Assembly (NCBI RefSeq): GCF_039543565.1
Contig: NZ_BAABJZ010000023.1
Location: 89,358-153,357, forward strand
Length of the DNA stretch: 64,000 nt
Direction: 5' to 3'
Source: Ferrimonas pelagia
GTDB taxonomy: Bacteria; Pseudomonadota; Gammaproteobacteria; Enterobacterales; Shewanellaceae
The notes below the pieces were generated by a model, which was given only the letters and a program-made list of their open reading frames with translations, did no database searches and was not told where the DNA came from. A program made the translations under genes and the position numbers. Every line of letters starts with the position of its first letter. Position 1 is the stretch's first letter. Shown piece after piece: positions 35,397 to 44,135 of the stretch.

Positions 35397-36443
35397 TTAT
35401 GCCGCAGTCGCTGTTAGTGCAGACGGTCCTGCGACCACACAGTTTCTTCCTGTGGCTTTGGCTTGATATAGGCGCTGATCGGCGTTGTGATAGAGCGCTT
35501 GCAGGTAGGAACCATCCAGAGGCCAGTGGGCGATCCCAATACTGAGTGTGACCGGAATGGTGTGCTCGCGCGTGATGCAGGGCGAGCGTTGCAGGCATCC
35601 GCGCAGAGATTCAGCGACCTTAACCGCACCGGATCGACTGGTGGCGGGGAGGATCAGGCAAAACTCCTCACCACCCACTCGAAAGGCCCAGTCGGAGTGA
35701 CGAATGCTTCGACGGATCACACTGGCGACGTGGACTAAGACCTGATCGCCGTTCATATGACCGAATTGGTCGTTAATCGCTTTGAAATGGTCCAGATCCA
35801 ATAGCAACAAAGAGAAGCTGCTCTCTGGCGCTCCCTTGTCTTGCAACTGGTCGACGACCTTGGTGAGGTGCAACCGATTGAGCAACCCGGTGAGTGGGTC
35901 CTTAGCAGCAAGCTCCTGCAACTGCTCTTTCATCTTCTGGCGCTTGAATTCATAGATGTGGATGATCCCCCAGACCGTCAGGGTACATAGCGCAATGTTG
36001 GCGACGTAGGCAGCATTCATATTCTCGAACGATCGCGCCTGCCAAGCGAACAATGTAAGACCGATGCTTAAGAAAAAAAGGGTAAATTGCAGGCCGCAGG
36101 TTCTTCCTAACAACAGATAGCTTAGGGTGGGGATCAGCATTAGCCAGCACCAAGCCACTTGTGATGATGTCGCATCAATGGTCTCGAGTAAGATCAATGT
36201 AAACACTAGGCTAAGAATGCGCTTGGCCCAGCATTTGAGATTTGCGGTGGTTCGGATGATCGGAAAGAGAACGGCGCAGAGCAGAGCCAGAGAGTATGCC
36301 ACTCCCGCAGTTAATGGCCGGTTGTTGACTAGCAAAAGTGTGCCCAAGCCGATAGCGACACAAGCGGTTAATGTCAGTAGCAGCTGCATCATTAACCTGC
36401 GGTATTGTCGATCATCCGACCACTCAGGGGGGAGTCCATTCAT
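35397..36443 (-). CDS. Membrane diguanylate cyclase (GGDEF)
   Basis: A 348-aa protein from ATG 36443 (GAGAAGG 8 bases upstream); in-frame ATGs at 36467 and 36500 are alternatives. Residues 1-175 hold about six transmembrane helices. The C-terminal GGDEF domain (about 190-345) has DPLTGLLNR, LLLDLDHFKAINDQFGH and the active-site loop RVGGEEF, so it should make cyclic di-GMP. The RxxD inhibitory site four residues before it reads RHSD, so product inhibition is plausible. No EAL domain. The signal sensed by the membrane part is unknown. Confidence 0.92.
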   Translation of the reverse strand: MNGLPPEWSDDRQYRRLMMQLLLTLTACVAIGLGTLLLVNNRPLTAGVAYSLALLCAVLFPIIRTTANLKCWAKRILSLVFTLILLETIDATSSQVAWCWLMLIPTLSYLLLGRTCGLQFTLFFLSIGLTLFAWQARSFENMNAAYVANIALCTLTVWGIIHIYEFKRQKMKEQLQELAAKDPLTGLLNRLHLTKVVDQLQDKGAPESSFSLLLLDLDHFKAINDQFGHMNGDQVLVHVASVIRRSIRHSDWAFRVGGEEFCLILPATSRSGAVKVAESLRGCLQRSPCITREHTIPVTLSIGIAHWPLDGSYLQALYHNADQRLYQAKATGRNCVVAGPSALTATAA

Positions 36444-36647
36444 GATGAGCCTTCTCGTCAGTAGCATGTCCCTAACCCTCGTTCTGCTGTAGGCGGACAA
36501 AATGTGTGTGTACTAGGGGAGCTAATGAGTAAAACGGCTTAATGCGGGATGAGGGCTCATTTAATGAGCATCTTTACAACATCTTTTACAGGGAATTGGC
36601 AGATAGCCTGTTTGACGATGGGCAGTGGTGGTAATGATGGATGTTTT

Positions 36648-36683
36648 GCTGAACACCGATGGTTTTGGCCATAGGTGTTCAGC
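36648..36683. repeat. Long inverted repeat GCTGAACACC / GGTGTTCAGC
   Basis: Ten perfect pairs, one mismatch, then four more pairs (ATGG with CCAT) around a 6-base loop. It lies 37 bases beyond the stop of the DUF937 gene on its downstream side. No T tract on either strand, so it is not a canonical terminator. Confidence 0.65.
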
Positions 36684-36719
36684 AGTATGCTTTCACGAGT
36701 TTTGCATTTGGGCGCTGAG

Positions 36720-37160
36720 TTATGAGCGGCCAAAGAGTTTTGAGATGGCGCCGAGGATCCCGGATGGACCGGCATCCGAGCCCAACAGACTGCCGCCCTG
36801 ACTGGCTTTATCCAGGATGGTCGGTAACACGGTACTAAGCCCCTGCTGGGCTTCTTCCTGCTCAATGCCCAACTGTTGAGCAAACCCGGATAGCTGGTCG
36901 CTGGAGAAGAGCTGACTGAGCTGCTCACTGTCGATAGGCTGGTTGTCGCCGTCCCCGAGCCAGGACATGGCGATCTCCGCTAAGCCTGCACCATTGAGAC
37001 CCGCGACAAGACCAGCCAGATCTATGCCGTTGCCGTCGGGATCGCCGCCTAATAATTGCGAAAGAGCTGCGACGACCTGATTTTGTCCCAGTCCGGCGGT
37101 TTTATCGTTGGTTTGGCTAAACAGTTGCGCGCCTAGTTTGATGATCTCGTTAAGATCCAT
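36720..37160 (-). CDS. DUF937 / YidB-like protein
   Basis: A 146-aa soluble, Gly/Leu-rich helical protein: MDLNEIIKLGAQLFSQ at the start, repeated GLxQxQVxxALxQLLGG-type amphipathic helices and LSTVLPTILDKASQGG. This is the composition and layout of DUF937/YidB proteins. Function unknown. It is preceded on its strand by a 253-base gap that holds nothing recognisable. Confidence 0.85.
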   Translation of the reverse strand: MDLNEIIKLGAQLFSQTNDKTAGLGQNQVVAALSQLLGGDPDGNGIDLAGLVAGLNGAGLAEIAMSWLGDGDNQPIDSEQLSQLFSSDQLSGFAQQLGIEQEEAQQGLSTVLPTILDKASQGGSLLGSDAGPSGILGAISKLFGRS

Positions 37161-37413
37161 GAGCCTGCTCCCCCAGTGGGTTGTGATATGGCGTTGAACA
37201 AGCGTAGTTGATTTGCTGGGTGATACGTAATGGCGTTATATTCGTGAGCAATCCAAGCTGAGCAATCGCTGCGGTCTGGCCGAGGGATGATTTGGCACGT
37301 TATCCTGAACAGTAAATGCACTTAGCGTGCATTAGAGCGACTATCTAGTCTGATGCCACTGGCCAACAACGGCGCTGTAAGTCCGGCGTGACCCCGGCTG
37401 GCTTTCGTGCAAA

Positions 37414-37908
37414 TTATGCTCGAGGGGGGAGAGCGACCACCTTATCACCGATCTGGATCCGATCTGTGCTGAGCACCTTGGCGCACAGGCCGCCATGTCC
37501 GCGCATGGCATTGAAACCACCCGGCCCAAGCGCCTTTTCCATCCGGCTGCAAGGTGCACAGAGGCTGGTGCCTTCGAGCTCGGCGGTGCCGATCTGAAAC
37601 CGACGCCCTTTGAGAGCCAGTAGGTTGATCCCGGCGACGACCAGATTGCGCCGCAGGATCTCCGGAGGGATCATTCCCTTGCCACACAGGGCGGCGATCA
37701 CCGGCAGGTGCTCGGCTTGGATCAGGGTGATCTGACGAGGGCTGCCCGCTCGAGCGTGAAAGTGATCGCCCTGCAAGCCTTGGCCGGCGAGCAACTGCGC
37801 GTGGCTTAGATGGTGCATCGGGGCAGCGCGCTCAGGCCGGATCCCGATCCATTCGAGCGTACCTTGCTGGGGTAGGGTGTTCATTGTGTTTTGCAGGGGT
37901 GAGGGCAT
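37414..37908 (-). CDS. MOSC-domain protein
   Basis: A 164-aa protein started at ATG 37908, which has a near-perfect GGAGGAGGT site; an upstream in-frame start at 37926 is less likely. The MOSC core is clear: GLQGDHFHARAGSPRQITLIQAEHLPV, LRRNLVVAGINLLALKGRRFQIG, LEGTSLCAPCSRME, GLCAKVLSTDRIQIGD. MOSC domains bind sulfur or molybdenum-cofactor-related groups; the conserved Cys in SLCAPC is the likely catalytic or ligand residue. The specific reaction is unknown. Confidence 0.88.
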   Translation of the reverse strand: MPSPLQNTMNTLPQQGTLEWIGIRPERAAPMHHLSHAQLLAGQGLQGDHFHARAGSPRQITLIQAEHLPVIAALCGKGMIPPEILRRNLVVAGINLLALKGRRFQIGTAELEGTSLCAPCSRMEKALGPGGFNAMRGHGGLCAKVLSTDRIQIGDKVVALPPRA

Positions 37909-37931
37909 GACGTACCTCCTCCCCAAGCATA

Positions 37932-37954
37932 GGCGATCCCTCGCTGGGATCGCC
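37932..37954. repeat. Hairpin between transporter and MOSC gene
   Basis: GGCGATCCC-TCGCT-GGGATCGCC is a perfect 9-bp hairpin 21 bases after the transporter stop and just upstream of the MOSC ribosome site. No T tract follows. It could trim or attenuate the transcript. Confidence 0.6.
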
Positions 37955-37974
37955 GTGAGCGTGGGTGCTCGGGA

Positions 37975-39507
37975 TCACTGCTGTGTTTGCAGACCTTTGA
38001 GCCAATGGCCATAGAGTATGATCCCTAAGGCTGAAAAGCTGCCAATGGCGGCGATCAGATACCAGGCAAAACCGATGTTATGCAAGTCATACAGGATCTG
38101 CGTCAGGTGGCTGGCGCTTTCGCCGGTAACGCTGACGAGGGTGGTGAAGGCTTCCCCTTGCGGGATGGCATCTATCGCCTGAACGGACATACCTTCACTG
38201 GACAACATTTGGCGGGAGAACACCTCTTTTGAGGCGTACATCTCATACAAGCGTGGCCCCCAATAGCCCTCCAATCCCCAGCCAATGCCTTGGGGCAGCA
38301 TGACGAAGCCGAGGTACATGGCCTTCTTGCCTACAGGCGCAATGTTGCCCATAAATTCGTTCTTCTTTGGGCTGATCATCATCTCGCCGAGGCTAAACAG
38401 GGCGATGGCGAACACCATGGCCCAGGCGAAATTGGAGCTGCCGATCACCACAAAGGCGGCGATACTGGCAAGCGCTCCGGCAACCATGGCGGTGGTGATG
38501 CGGAATCTGGCGGTGAGGGCGGCGATCAGGAAGCAACTGGTCATGATCATCCCCGCATTGAGGTTGAGCATCCCTTCGGGCATTACCTTGGTGCCGCTGT
38601 TATCCAGCCCTAACCAGAATTGGGCGAAGCCGTTTTGGGTGCCATCCGGGCCAAACAGGTCGCGCACAATGACGCTGGTGTCGACCCACTCAGCGATGTG
38701 GACCGGTAGGACATCGAACAGCGCATTAAACAGGAACCAGAAGCCGGAAAATACGATCATGTACCAAAAGACGATCGGCTTTTTCAATTCATGCCAGGCA
38801 TCTCTCCATAGCGCTTCTTGCTCGATCTCACCGCTGCGGATCTTGGCTTGGCGTTCAAGTCGTGCTTGTTTGCCGGGCTCTTTGTAGGCCAGCAGCAGGA
38901 TAAAGTTGAGCGAGATGATCGCCGCACAGGCGTAGAAGACGTTTTCCCACGCCAATTGGCGCAGATGAACCGCCATCAGAGGGCCAAGGAAACCGCCGAT
39001 GTTCACCGTTTGATAGAAGATCCCCCAAGCCATTGAGGCGTTCTCTTTTTGGGTGGAGAGCACCAAGGTTCCCTGGATCCCTGGTTTGAAGATCCCGGTG
39101 CCGGTGGCCAGCAAAACGGCGCCCGCCATAAAGCCCTCAAACGAGGGGTAGAGGGCCATCACCAGATAACCGGCTATTTTGATCACCGTTGAGGCAAAGA
39201 TGGTTTCCTTGTAGCCAACCCTATCTGAGATCCCGCCGGTAAACACGGGGACGAAGGTTTGCAGCAACGCCCAGACCATCAAGATGATGCCGAAGTCGCC
39301 CATGGTGATTCCCAGCCCCCCGGCAGAAGCCGGCGCTCTGGCATACAGTGCGGCGGAGCTTTTTACACCGTAATAGGCGAGGCGTTCGATCAACTCCATG
39401 CCACCGACCAGCCAAAATACGTAGCTGAGGCTGGCGATGGAGGCCCAAAGGCCAAATTGTTTCACTTCCGTGAGATCGTTGTCGGTTTGTGTGGTTTGTG
39501 TGGTCAT
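37975..39507 (-). CDS. POT/MFS-type transporter
   Basis: A 510-aa integral membrane protein with about 12 helices. Helix 1 carries the signature MELIERLAYYGV, equivalent to the ExxERxxYY motif of proton-coupled oligopeptide (POT/PTR2) transporters. GISDRVGYKETIFAS is the MFS loop 2-3 motif and GTGIFKPGIQGTLV matches the POT helix 5 region. An insertion of about 60 residues between helices 7 and 8 (VRDLFGPDGTQNGFAQFW...) and another near 400-440 are larger than in typical DtpT proteins. Peptide uptake is the likely role; substrate not certain. Confidence 0.85.
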   Translation of the reverse strand: MTTQTTQTDNDLTEVKQFGLWASIASLSYVFWLVGGMELIERLAYYGVKSSAALYARAPASAGGLGITMGDFGIILMVWALLQTFVPVFTGGISDRVGYKETIFASTVIKIAGYLVMALYPSFEGFMAGAVLLATGTGIFKPGIQGTLVLSTQKENASMAWGIFYQTVNIGGFLGPLMAVHLRQLAWENVFYACAAIISLNFILLLAYKEPGKQARLERQAKIRSGEIEQEALWRDAWHELKKPIVFWYMIVFSGFWFLFNALFDVLPVHIAEWVDTSVIVRDLFGPDGTQNGFAQFWLGLDNSGTKVMPEGMLNLNAGMIMTSCFLIAALTARFRITTAMVAGALASIAAFVVIGSSNFAWAMVFAIALFSLGEMMISPKKNEFMGNIAPVGKKAMYLGFVMLPQGIGWGLEGYWGPRLYEMYASKEVFSRQMLSSEGMSVQAIDAIPQGEAFTTLVSVTGESASHLTQILYDLHNIGFAWYLIAAIGSFSALGIILYGHWLKGLQTQQ

Positions 39508-39710
39508 CCTGAACCGCTTTGTTGTTATTTTTGGGTTGCTGCATGGTACCCAATTGCTAACGTATTGGAAAAGGCTAGATGTGCTTTTGCGGCCAAACCG
39601 TTGGCAGGGATCCTGTGCGGCGCCATTCGAATGCCGATCTTATCCGCCCTAAGCGGGGGCTTTTCGGTGTTGTCAGGGGCGATTGCGCTGTCGACAGCGC
39701 GTATCGACCG

Positions 39711-41111
39711 CTAGAACAGCGTAATGTCGGCCTGATAAAGCTCGGCGCTGTCGTGATCTCCATCGAAGTAGGTCTCGATGGTTCCGTTGGCCTGCTCAAT
39801 ATTGATTTGATCCAGCAGATCGAACGCGTCGGGAAACGCAGCCAATGTCTGGGCGCGGGTCATTTTCAGCCCAGCCGCGTTTATCATCTGGCTAAACACG
39901 TCGGTGGCCTCACCCCCATGGAACATGGCGGGCACCAGAGTCAGTTGTGTCAATGCTCCCTCTTCGAAGCCGACGATGGCATTTTGGCCAAGGATACAGC
40001 GCTGTTTACCGTTTTTAGAGTGAAGCGCATAGGCGTTGGGAAAGGCTTGATTGAAGCGTGCGAGCGACAGCGGGGGCTGGCCAGAGATGATCTGCGCAAC
40101 TAGGGCACCATACTCCGGACTGGTGAGGGACATTGGGGCCTGCTCCGTGGGGGGCTGCTGCTCGAACGCAAAACCGGTAAGTTGTCGCGTGGGCCGGTCT
40201 TTGGAGTGCTGATGGAAGGTTTCAAATTTTAGCGTTAAGCGGTAGTGGGGCAGTTCGATGTGCGCCTGAGCAGCGTCGCTGTCGAACTGCAGCTCAGAGA
40301 GGTGTTGCTGGGCTTGCTCCCACTGGAGCCGGAGCAGATCGACGCCCTGAAATTGCCAGTCCGCTTCACTCAGCTGAGGGTGGGCGTCTATCAGATTGAG
40401 GGTGCTGACTTTTACGGGGGCGGGATCGGTGTTGATCTGAACGAGACGGTCCTGCTCAAACGTAAGCCAGTAACGGCGGCCATACCCCCAGAGATGGTGC
40501 TCATCCTCAAGCGGGATCTTCATACTGGGCTGGCCAAGATGTTCGAGCACTTGCTGGCGCGATGCGCCGGGTAAGACGCCAAGGAGCCCTTGTGAGAGCT
40601 CAAGTCTACCGTCGAAGTTAAGTAAGGCGTCGGGCGTCGTGGGCAAGGCCTTTGCCGGTGTGGCGAGGATGATTTTCCGGGTATTGGCCAATACGCGCCT
40701 GCCCTGTGCATTGAGCGGGGTCGGATTGGATGAAAGGCTCGCGTTGTCCTGGCAAAAACGGACGGCTTTGGCTGCGAGTTGCAGGGTCAGCGTGGGCTTA
40801 CTATAGCGCCGCCTAATTGATTTAGGCCCGGCGTCTATCTCATGTCGAGATTCCCGAACCAGGGCACTGTTGAGATAGAAAGCGTCAAAGCCGAGTGCGT
40901 CCGTTTGCGCCTGAAGCTCAATGACAGCTTGGTTAAACTCCGGTAAACGGTGAAGCTCTGTCTGTGCCGCATCCCCGGCCAGTGTTTGGCTTTGATGTAG
41001 GTCGATAATCTCTTGTTGGCATACCGGGAGAAATTCCAATAAGGGCGTGGCGTGGCCGGTGAAGGCACACAGCGAGAGAAGCAGCGTCGCTGCTCGACTT
41101 TTTAACATCAT
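39711..41111 (-). CDS. Exported protein of unknown function
   Basis: A 466-aa protein started at ATG 41111 (AAGGA 6 bases upstream). It has a signal peptide (TLLLSLCAFTGHA, cleavage near residue 22). The rest is soluble: a helical N-terminal part with a conserved-looking FYLNSALVRESRHEI segment, then repeated-looking modules (about 160-250 and 330-460) that each contain a GASRQQVLEHLGQP or AFPNAYALHS-type element and a strand such as LWGYGRRYWLTFEQDRLVQI. This resembles SmpA/BamE-like beta-alpha folds that compute steepness-like repeats, but I cannot name a family. It is upstream of the transporter on the same strand with a 200-base gap. Confidence 0.65.
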   Translation of the reverse strand: MMLKSRAATLLLSLCAFTGHATPLLEFLPVCQQEIIDLHQSQTLAGDAAQTELHRLPEFNQAVIELQAQTDALGFDAFYLNSALVRESRHEIDAGPKSIRRRYSKPTLTLQLAAKAVRFCQDNASLSSNPTPLNAQGRRVLANTRKIILATPAKALPTTPDALLNFDGRLELSQGLLGVLPGASRQQVLEHLGQPSMKIPLEDEHHLWGYGRRYWLTFEQDRLVQINTDPAPVKVSTLNLIDAHPQLSEADWQFQGVDLLRLQWEQAQQHLSELQFDSDAAQAHIELPHYRLTLKFETFHQHSKDRPTRQLTGFAFEQQPPTEQAPMSLTSPEYGALVAQIISGQPPLSLARFNQAFPNAYALHSKNGKQRCILGQNAIVGFEEGALTQLTLVPAMFHGGEATDVFSQMINAAGLKMTRAQTLAAFPDAFDLLDQINIEQANGTIETYFDGDHDSAELYQADITLF

Positions 41112-41185
41112 CAACGATCCTTGTTGATTGCGTGTGTTTTGATGCGTGTTGCTCAGTGCGCAATGAGCGCTGCGCCAGGCCGAAG

Positions 41186-41836
41186 CTACAACGCTTTCTT
41201 TTCCATTTCGAGTCCCTGCAGGGCGATCACCGCTTGGGTTCGATTGCGCACGCCGAGCTTGCGGAAGATGGCGGTGGCATGGGCTTTGATGGTGGCTTCT
41301 GAGACGCCCAGATCGTAGGCTATCTGCTTATTGAGCATGCCTTCGGCAAACATCTGCAGCACTCGGTATTGCTGCGGGGTGAGCTCGGACAACCGACTGC
41401 CAATGTCATCCACTTCGGCTTCGGGTTCGGCCAGGGCGAGCATATCGCTCGGCAGGTAGGTATCGCCGTCCAGCACCACTTGGATCGCTTCGGCCAACTG
41501 ATCCGGATCGGATGATTTGGGAATAAAGCCCTGACAGTCATAGCTGAGTGCTTTGTGGATGGTTTGTGGATCTTCATGGGCCGAGATCACCACCACGGGC
41601 ACGGCAGGAAAGTGGCTGCGCAGGTGGATCAGGGTGGAGTAACCGTGACTGCCCGGCATCTCCAGATCCAGCAGGACCAGATCGGGTTGGGTGGCGTTCA
41701 GCAGGGCTTCTAAGCTGGCGGCACTGTCGGCTTCCAGCCATTGGGCGTCGATCCGACCGGCCAGTGCCTGACGTAGTGCATTGCGAAACAACGGGTGATC
41801 GTCGGCGATGACGATACGTAGTGGGACTGCATCCAT
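41186..41836 (-). CDS. LuxR/NarL-type response regulator (CrbR/ErdR-like)
   Basis: A 216-aa regulator: receiver domain (1-120) with the acidic pocket DD at 12-13, phosphoacceptor D57 in LVLLDLEMPG, and K in FIPKSSD; then a LuxR-type helix-turn-helix (about 150-210: LTPQQYRVLQMFAEGMLNKQIAYDLGVSEATIKAHATAIFRKLGV). The sequence around NKQIAY and FRKLGVRNRTQAVIAL resembles CrbR/ErdR, the partner of CrbS-type sensors that activates acs. No kinase gene is adjacent, which fits an orphan locus partner of the 24-27 kb sensor. The pairing is inference. Confidence 0.85.
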   Translation of the reverse strand: MDAVPLRIVIADDHPLFRNALRQALAGRIDAQWLEADSAASLEALLNATQPDLVLLDLEMPGSHGYSTLIHLRSHFPAVPVVVISAHEDPQTIHKALSYDCQGFIPKSSDPDQLAEAIQVVLDGDTYLPSDMLALAEPEAEVDDIGSRLSELTPQQYRVLQMFAEGMLNKQIAYDLGVSEATIKAHATAIFRKLGVRNRTQAVIALQGLEMEKKAL

Positions 41837-41918
41837 GTCGAAAGTTAGCCTGTATCTGCTGTTGTATTAGGTACTTGCCGTTAGCCTACTGTAAGAGAAA
41901 ATGGACTGTGATAAAAGT

Positions 41919-41941
41919 CACCCCGGCAAATTGCCGGGGTG
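41919..41941 (-). terminator. Terminator after DAHP synthase
   Basis: CACCCCGGCA and TGCCGGGGTG form a 10-bp stem 15 bases beyond the DAHP synthase stop, followed on the minus strand by ACTTTTATC. Confidence 0.8.
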
Positions 41942-41955
41942 TGATATTGATCGCG

Positions 41956-43023
41956 CTAGCTGGAGGCCGCATTTCGCCGGGCCCGGCTGGCCTGCGCCAG
42001 CAGACGCAGCAATTGCTCGGAGTCGTCCCAGTTGAGGCAGGCGTCGGTGATGCTCTGGCCGAAGGTGAGCGGCTTGCCGGGTTCAACTTTCTGATTGCCT
42101 TCCACTAGGAAGCTTTCTGCCATGATGCCTGCAATGGCGTGGCCGTGCGGCGCCAACATCTGCGCGGCCACGTCCTTGGCCACGTCCAGCTGACGTTTGT
42201 GCTGCTTGAGGCTGTTGCCATGGGAAAAGTCGATCACAACTCGTGGGATCACGCCAAAGCTGGCCAAGGCATCGTGGGCGGCGACCACGTGTTCTGCCTC
42301 GTAGTTGGGGCCTTTACCGCCCCGCAAGATCACATGACCAAAGGGGTTGCCATGGGTGCGGTACACACTCATTTGACCATCTTTATCCGGTGAGTAGAAG
42401 ATGTGGGGCTCACGAGAGGCGCGCACTGCATCGATGGCGATCTGCATATTGCCATCGGTCCCGTTCTTAAAGCCGACCGGGCAGGATAACGCCGAGGCCA
42501 TCTCACGGTGGACCTGAGACTCGGTGGTGCGTGCGCCAATGGCGCCCCAGGTGATCAGATCGGAGATGTATTGCCCGTTGACCATATCGAGGAACTCGGT
42601 GGCGATGGGTAACTTGAGCTCGGTGATCTTAACCAGCAACTCGCGGGCAAGGCACAGGCCTTTATTGGCGCTGAAGCTGCCGTCCAGATCCGGATCGGAG
42701 ATCAGGCCTTTCCAACCGACGATGGTGCGCGGCTTTTCAAAGTAGACGCGCATCACGATCAATAGATCGTCTTTGAGCTCCTGGTGCAGTTTCGCCAGTT
42801 TTTCGGCGTAGGCGATGGCCGCGTCGGTATCGTGGATGGAGCAGGGGCCGATGATCACTAATAGGCGTTGATCTTCGCCACTGATGATCGCCTCGACCTG
42901 ACGGCGCGCCTGGATCAGGGCCGCGGCGCCGTCATCACTGAGCGGGTATTGCGCTGCCAATTCGGCAGGAGAGATCACCTTAGACAAAAGGGTGGTTCTG
43001 AGTTCGTCTGTTTTTATAGTCAT
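41956..43023 (-). CDS. aroH: 3-deoxy-7-phosphoheptulonate (DAHP) synthase, class I
   Basis: A 355-aa enzyme that condenses PEP and erythrose 4-phosphate, the first step of aromatic amino-acid synthesis. C61 in IIGPCSIHD is the metal ligand (same position as in E. coli AroG); KPRTIVGWKGLI, EFLDM and VIDFSHGNS are also present. Feedback specificity cannot be read directly. The symbol follows gene order: in E. coli the Trp-sensitive aroH is next to ppsR and ppsA, as here. It uses PEP, the product of PpsA encoded just beyond ppsR. Confidence 0.93.
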   Translation of the reverse strand: MTIKTDELRTTLLSKVISPAELAAQYPLSDDGAAALIQARRQVEAIISGEDQRLLVIIGPCSIHDTDAAIAYAEKLAKLHQELKDDLLIVMRVYFEKPRTIVGWKGLISDPDLDGSFSANKGLCLARELLVKITELKLPIATEFLDMVNGQYISDLITWGAIGARTTESQVHREMASALSCPVGFKNGTDGNMQIAIDAVRASREPHIFYSPDKDGQMSVYRTHGNPFGHVILRGGKGPNYEAEHVVAAHDALASFGVIPRVVIDFSHGNSLKQHKRQLDVAKDVAAQMLAPHGHAIAGIMAESFLVEGNQKVEPGKPLTFGQSITDACLNWDDSEQLLRLLAQASRARRNAASS

Positions 43024-43182
43024 GCGCTTCCATCAAGGCGGATCTGGCCGCGGCGTCGCGGGAAATTGGCAAAGTATACCGAATTTCCTGTGAGTTGGAG
43101 TGGCCTCAAAGCTTCGATAAGGGCGATTTTGCTATAAATATGTGCAGTTGAATGCCGAAGTGGGCTCCGGCGTTTGGTAACT

Positions 43183-43995
43183 TCAGAACATTTTACGTTC
43201 GATGCCGGTCTGCGACAGGATCTTGGTGGCGATCTCTTCAACCGAATGGAAGGTGGTATTGATGTAGGGGATCCGCTCTTTACGAAACATTAATTCTACT
43301 TCTTTGACCTCCATTCGGCACTGCCGGAGCGAAGCGTAGGTGCTGCCTTGCAGGCGTTGATTGCGGATCTCATGCAGTCGTTTGGGATCGATGGTTAGGC
43401 CGAAGATCTTCTTCTTATATTTCTTCAATTCGGCGGGCAGTTTGAGGTTGTCCATGTCTTCAGCAATGAAGGGATAGTTAGCGGCTTTGATGCCAAATTG
43501 CATTGAGAGATACAGGCTGGACGGGGTTTTGCCGCAGCGGGAGACCCCAACCAGAATGATATCCGCCTTTTCGAGGTTCTTTAGGGTAATGCCGTCGTCA
43601 TTTTCCATGGCGTAGTGGATCGCGTCGATCCGATCGGCATAGGCATCGTTGTCGATGGAGTGGGTGCGGTGAATGCGGGGATCGGCTTTCACCCCCAGTT
43701 GGTGTTCCAGCGGTGCGACGAAGGTGTTAAGGAAATCGTAGTCCAAGGCCTCGGACGAATAGATGATATCCCGGATCTCAGAATTAACAATTGAGTGAAA
43801 AACCAGGGGGCGTTCGCCTGTAGTAATAAAACTATCATTGATCCGCCGTTTTACCTCTTTAGCCTTGGTCGTTGTTTCGACAAAAGGGATGGTCATCTGT
43901 TCAAAATCTATCGGAAACTGGGATAAAACTGCGTGCCCAAACACCTCTGCGGTGATGGCAGTACCATCGGAAATAAAGAACACTTTTCGACCCAT
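43183..43995 (-). CDS. ppsR: PEP synthase regulatory protein (kinase/pyrophosphorylase)
   Basis: A 270-aa bifunctional protein that inactivates PEP synthase by ADP-dependent phosphorylation and reactivates it by Pi-dependent dephosphorylation. The P-loop G-V-S-R-C-G-K-T lies at residues 150-157, and KVFFISDGTAITAEVFGHAVLSQF is the family N-terminus. Length equals typical PpsR (about 270). It is divergent from ppsA across a 140-base promoter region holding a HexR-type site. Confidence 0.97.
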   Translation of the reverse strand: MGRKVFFISDGTAITAEVFGHAVLSQFPIDFEQMTIPFVETTTKAKEVKRRINDSFITTGERPLVFHSIVNSEIRDIIYSSEALDYDFLNTFVAPLEHQLGVKADPRIHRTHSIDNDAYADRIDAIHYAMENDDGITLKNLEKADIILVGVSRCGKTPSSLYLSMQFGIKAANYPFIAEDMDNLKLPAELKKYKKKIFGLTIDPKRLHEIRNQRLQGSTYASLRQCRMEVKEVELMFRKERIPYINTTFHSVEEIATKILSQTGIERKMF

Positions 43996-44009
43996 TATTG
44001 ACCTCTTGT

Positions 44010-44024
44010 TGTAATTAAATTACA
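44010..44024. promoter_or_regulatory. HexR-type operator between ppsR and ppsA
   Basis: TGTAATTAAATTACA is a perfect 15-base palindrome (7-bp arms). It agrees with the HexR consensus TGTAATwwwATTACA described for Shewanella and other gammaproteobacteria, in which HexR controls central carbon genes including ppsA. It lies 112 bases upstream of ppsA and 15 bases upstream of the ppsR start codon, so it could act on both. Confidence 0.8.
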
Positions 44025-44135
44025 CAATATTTAACGATTTACGCGTTTGTGAGAGGCAGTGTAAGATGACCTCGCCCCGCAAGGAAGGGGTCATTTAATG
44101 GTGTGGTAAAAACCCGAGGTTAAGAGGAAAGAGCT

